The position numbers and the translations under genes are program-made. A stretch of 64,000 nucleotides of DNA from Vibrio barjaei (lineage in GTDB: Bacteria; Pseudomonadota; Gammaproteobacteria; Enterobacterales; Vibrionaceae). Where the stretch lies: the NCBI RefSeq assembly GCF_001639065.2, contig NZ_LQXO02000039.1:1-64000 (forward strand), written 5' to 3'. This document shows positions 62,696 through 64,000 of the stretch, one piece after another. The notes beneath the pieces were generated by a model. The model did not search any database, was not told the origin of the DNA, and worked only from the letters and a program-made list of their open reading frames with translations. Within the stretch, counting starts at the first letter, position 1. Each line of letters begins with the position of its first letter.

Positions 62696-63979
62696 TTATT
62701 TATAAATGAAGTCCACAAAACCTACAGAGAGCGCGGGTACGTACGTTGCCAGTAGCAGCACAAAGAACAGTACTCCGATGAACAGTGCGTTGACTTTTGT
62801 TACCTGCCAAATGTCTCGTTTCGCGATAGAACAGGCCGTGATAAGAACACTTGCCACAGGCGGCGTTTGTTGACCAATAGAGATATTCAGTGCCAGCATA
62901 ATTCCGAAGTGAATTGGGTCGATGCCTAATTCATGAATCAGTGGAAGTACTATAGGTACAGTTAGAATGATGGCCGCGGCGCCGTGCAGGAACACACCAA
63001 CAATTAAGAGCATCACGTTAAGCATCATGAGAACAACGTACTTGTTTTCAGAGATACTTAAGATGCCAGCTGCCATTTGTTGCGGCACTTCTTGCTCGGT
63101 TAGGAACAGACCAAGTACTGCTGAAGTTGCGACGAGAAGCATCACTACTGATGTACCTGTAACCCCTTCCATCATCGCTTTATAGAACAGTTTTAGGTCC
63201 ATCTCGCGGTAGATAAAGATGCTGATCACTAACGCTAGCAATACCGCAATGCCCGCTGCTTCCGTCGCGGTCATAAAGCCTGAAAGGATGCCGCCAAGAA
63301 TAGCGAACGGTAGTGTTAGTGCCCAAAATGCATCTTTAAATGCTACCCAAAGCTTACGAAGGCTAAACGACTCTTCTCTTGGCAAGTTGTATTTGACCGC
63401 GTAGTAGTAACACACTCCAAACATACCTGCTGCACCAAGAAGACCCGATACGATACCTGCCACAAACAGCTGTGAAATCGACACATCGGCCATCGCACCG
63501 TAAATAATCATTGGTAACGATGGTGGAATTATCACTGCTAGAGAAGCTGAAGACGATGTGACCGCCGCAGAAAAGCTTCCTGAGTAACCACGTTTTTTCA
63601 TCGCGGGAATCAAGATAGAACCTAGCGCGGCAACGTCGGCCACTGCTGAGCCAGAAATCTCAGCAAAAATCATCGAGACACCAACGTTTACCATAGATAG
63701 GCCGCCACGAACGAAGCCTACAATGGCGTTAACGAAATTGATCAATCGAAGAGAAATACCACCGGTGTTCATTAGTGCACCAGCGAAGACAAATAATGGA
63801 ATAGACAGTAGCGTGAATTTAGAGCCACCTTCAAACATCGCCAGCGCGGCGTTGTAAATTGCGTCAATGCCTGACGTCGCAACCATCCCTACAACAGCGA
63901 CCGCTCCGATAGCAACACCAATTGGCACATTAATCATTACTAAAGCGATCAAACAAAACAAAACGACTAACGCACTCAT
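62696..63979 (-). CDS. TRAP transporter large permease (DctM-type)
   Basis: A 427-residue inner-membrane protein of about 12 helices. SIPLFVFAGALMNTGGISLRLINF near 59-82, AEISGSAVADVAALGSILIPAM near 111-132 and GPI-like HFGIMLALNISIGQQTPPVAS near 370-390 are DctM signatures. It imports the operon's substrate, probably a sugar acid, by sodium gradient with a periplasmic binding protein. Its ATG overlaps the end of the upstream gene (DctQ presumably). Confidence 0.92.
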   Translation of the reverse strand: MSALVVLFCLIALVMINVPIGVAIGAVAVVGMVATSGIDAIYNAALAMFEGGSKFTLLSIPLFVFAGALMNTGGISLRLINFVNAIVGFVRGGLSMVNVGVSMIFAEISGSAVADVAALGSILIPAMKKRGYSGSFSAAVTSSSASLAVIIPPSLPMIIYGAMADVSISQLFVAGIVSGLLGAAGMFGVCYYYAVKYNLPREESFSLRKLWVAFKDAFWALTLPFAILGGILSGFMTATEAAGIAVLLALVISIFIYREMDLKLFYKAMMEGVTGTSVVMLLVATSAVLGLFLTEQEVPQQMAAGILSISENKYVVLMMLNVMLLIVGVFLHGAAAIILTVPIVLPLIHELGIDPIHFGIMLALNISIGQQTPPVASVLITACSIAKRDIWQVTKVNALFIGVLFFVLLLATYVPALSVGFVDFIYK

Positions 63980-64000
63980 TTCACAGCCTCCATTGCTTCT
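63976..64000 (-). CDS. C-terminal end of the gene upstream of dctM, probably the small TRAP permease
   Basis: The last seven codons, reading EAMEAVK and a TGA stop that overlaps the dctM ATG (ATGA), lie in the window. The translation frame and coupling fit a DctQ gene, but the fragment is too short to identify it. Confidence 0.4.

Overview
The window reads as Vibrionaceae DNA, most likely a Vibrio and plausibly the smaller chromosome. The evidence is moderate GC, a cmt/ygg sugar cluster beside a transketolase gene, a bo-type oxidase operon, a Vibrio-style aryl polyene cluster, a lone RibB with a decayed second domain, and many Vibrio-typical small conserved genes. I cannot name the species. 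I saw no rRNA, CRISPR array, insertion sequence, phage module or replication origin. The one tRNA is tRNA-Val(GAC).

Layout. 1-5.4 kb: a leftward operon encoding a mannitol-family PTS (cmtB, cmtA), a zinc alcohol dehydrogenase (yggP-like), an MltR-family protein, a P-loop sugar/nucleoside kinase-like protein, a PHP phosphatase and the start of a transketolase. It has a good CRP site upstream and hairpins between its cistrons. 5.9-11.1 kb: a secreted c-type cytochrome facing a cyoABCDE ubiquinol oxidase operon. 11.6-13.8 kb: a LysR regulator divergent from a PurA paralogue. 13.9-31.0 kb: a complete aryl polyene (APE) pigment cluster. It holds a methyltransferase and a lipoprotein on the minus strand, then 18 tightly packed plus-strand genes for ammonia lyase, ligase, ACPs, KS/CLF, KR, dehydratases, acyl/glycosyltransferases and an export/lipoprotein module. 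31.3-33.3 kb: a secreted type III alkylsulfatase. 33.5-40.2 kb: a LysR regulator and a three-gene RND efflux operon, with three symmetrical elements in the spacer between them. 40.5-42.2 kb: a compact minus-strand regulatory operon (winged helix, EAL phosphodiesterase, a TTG-started ANR-like mini-protein and an orphan), beside tRNA-Val. 43-56.2 kb: mostly housekeeping and stand-alone genes (DUF2726, lipocalin, MBL hydrolase, GDPD, LysR/EamA, PepT-like, MetA with MetJ boxes, FadD, PilF-like, RlmF, YgjP-like). 56.3-64 kb: a leftward catabolic operon with TRAP permease, PdxA2-like dehydrogenase, DhaK, DhaL, a TPI paralogue, an AEC carrier, a sugar isomerase-like TIM barrel and RibB.

How the genes work together. 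The APE genes should build an aryl-capped conjugated polyene on ACPs from an aromatic acid and move it to the outer membrane. The right-hand operon looks like uptake and breakdown of a C4 (or branched C5) sugar or sugar acid to triose phosphate. The left-hand operon imports and phosphorylates a hexitol-like sugar and feeds it towards the pentose phosphate route. The least familiar unit is the winged-helix/EAL/ANR/orphan operon at 40.5-42.2 kb, which looks like a small c-di-GMP-linked transcriptional switch.
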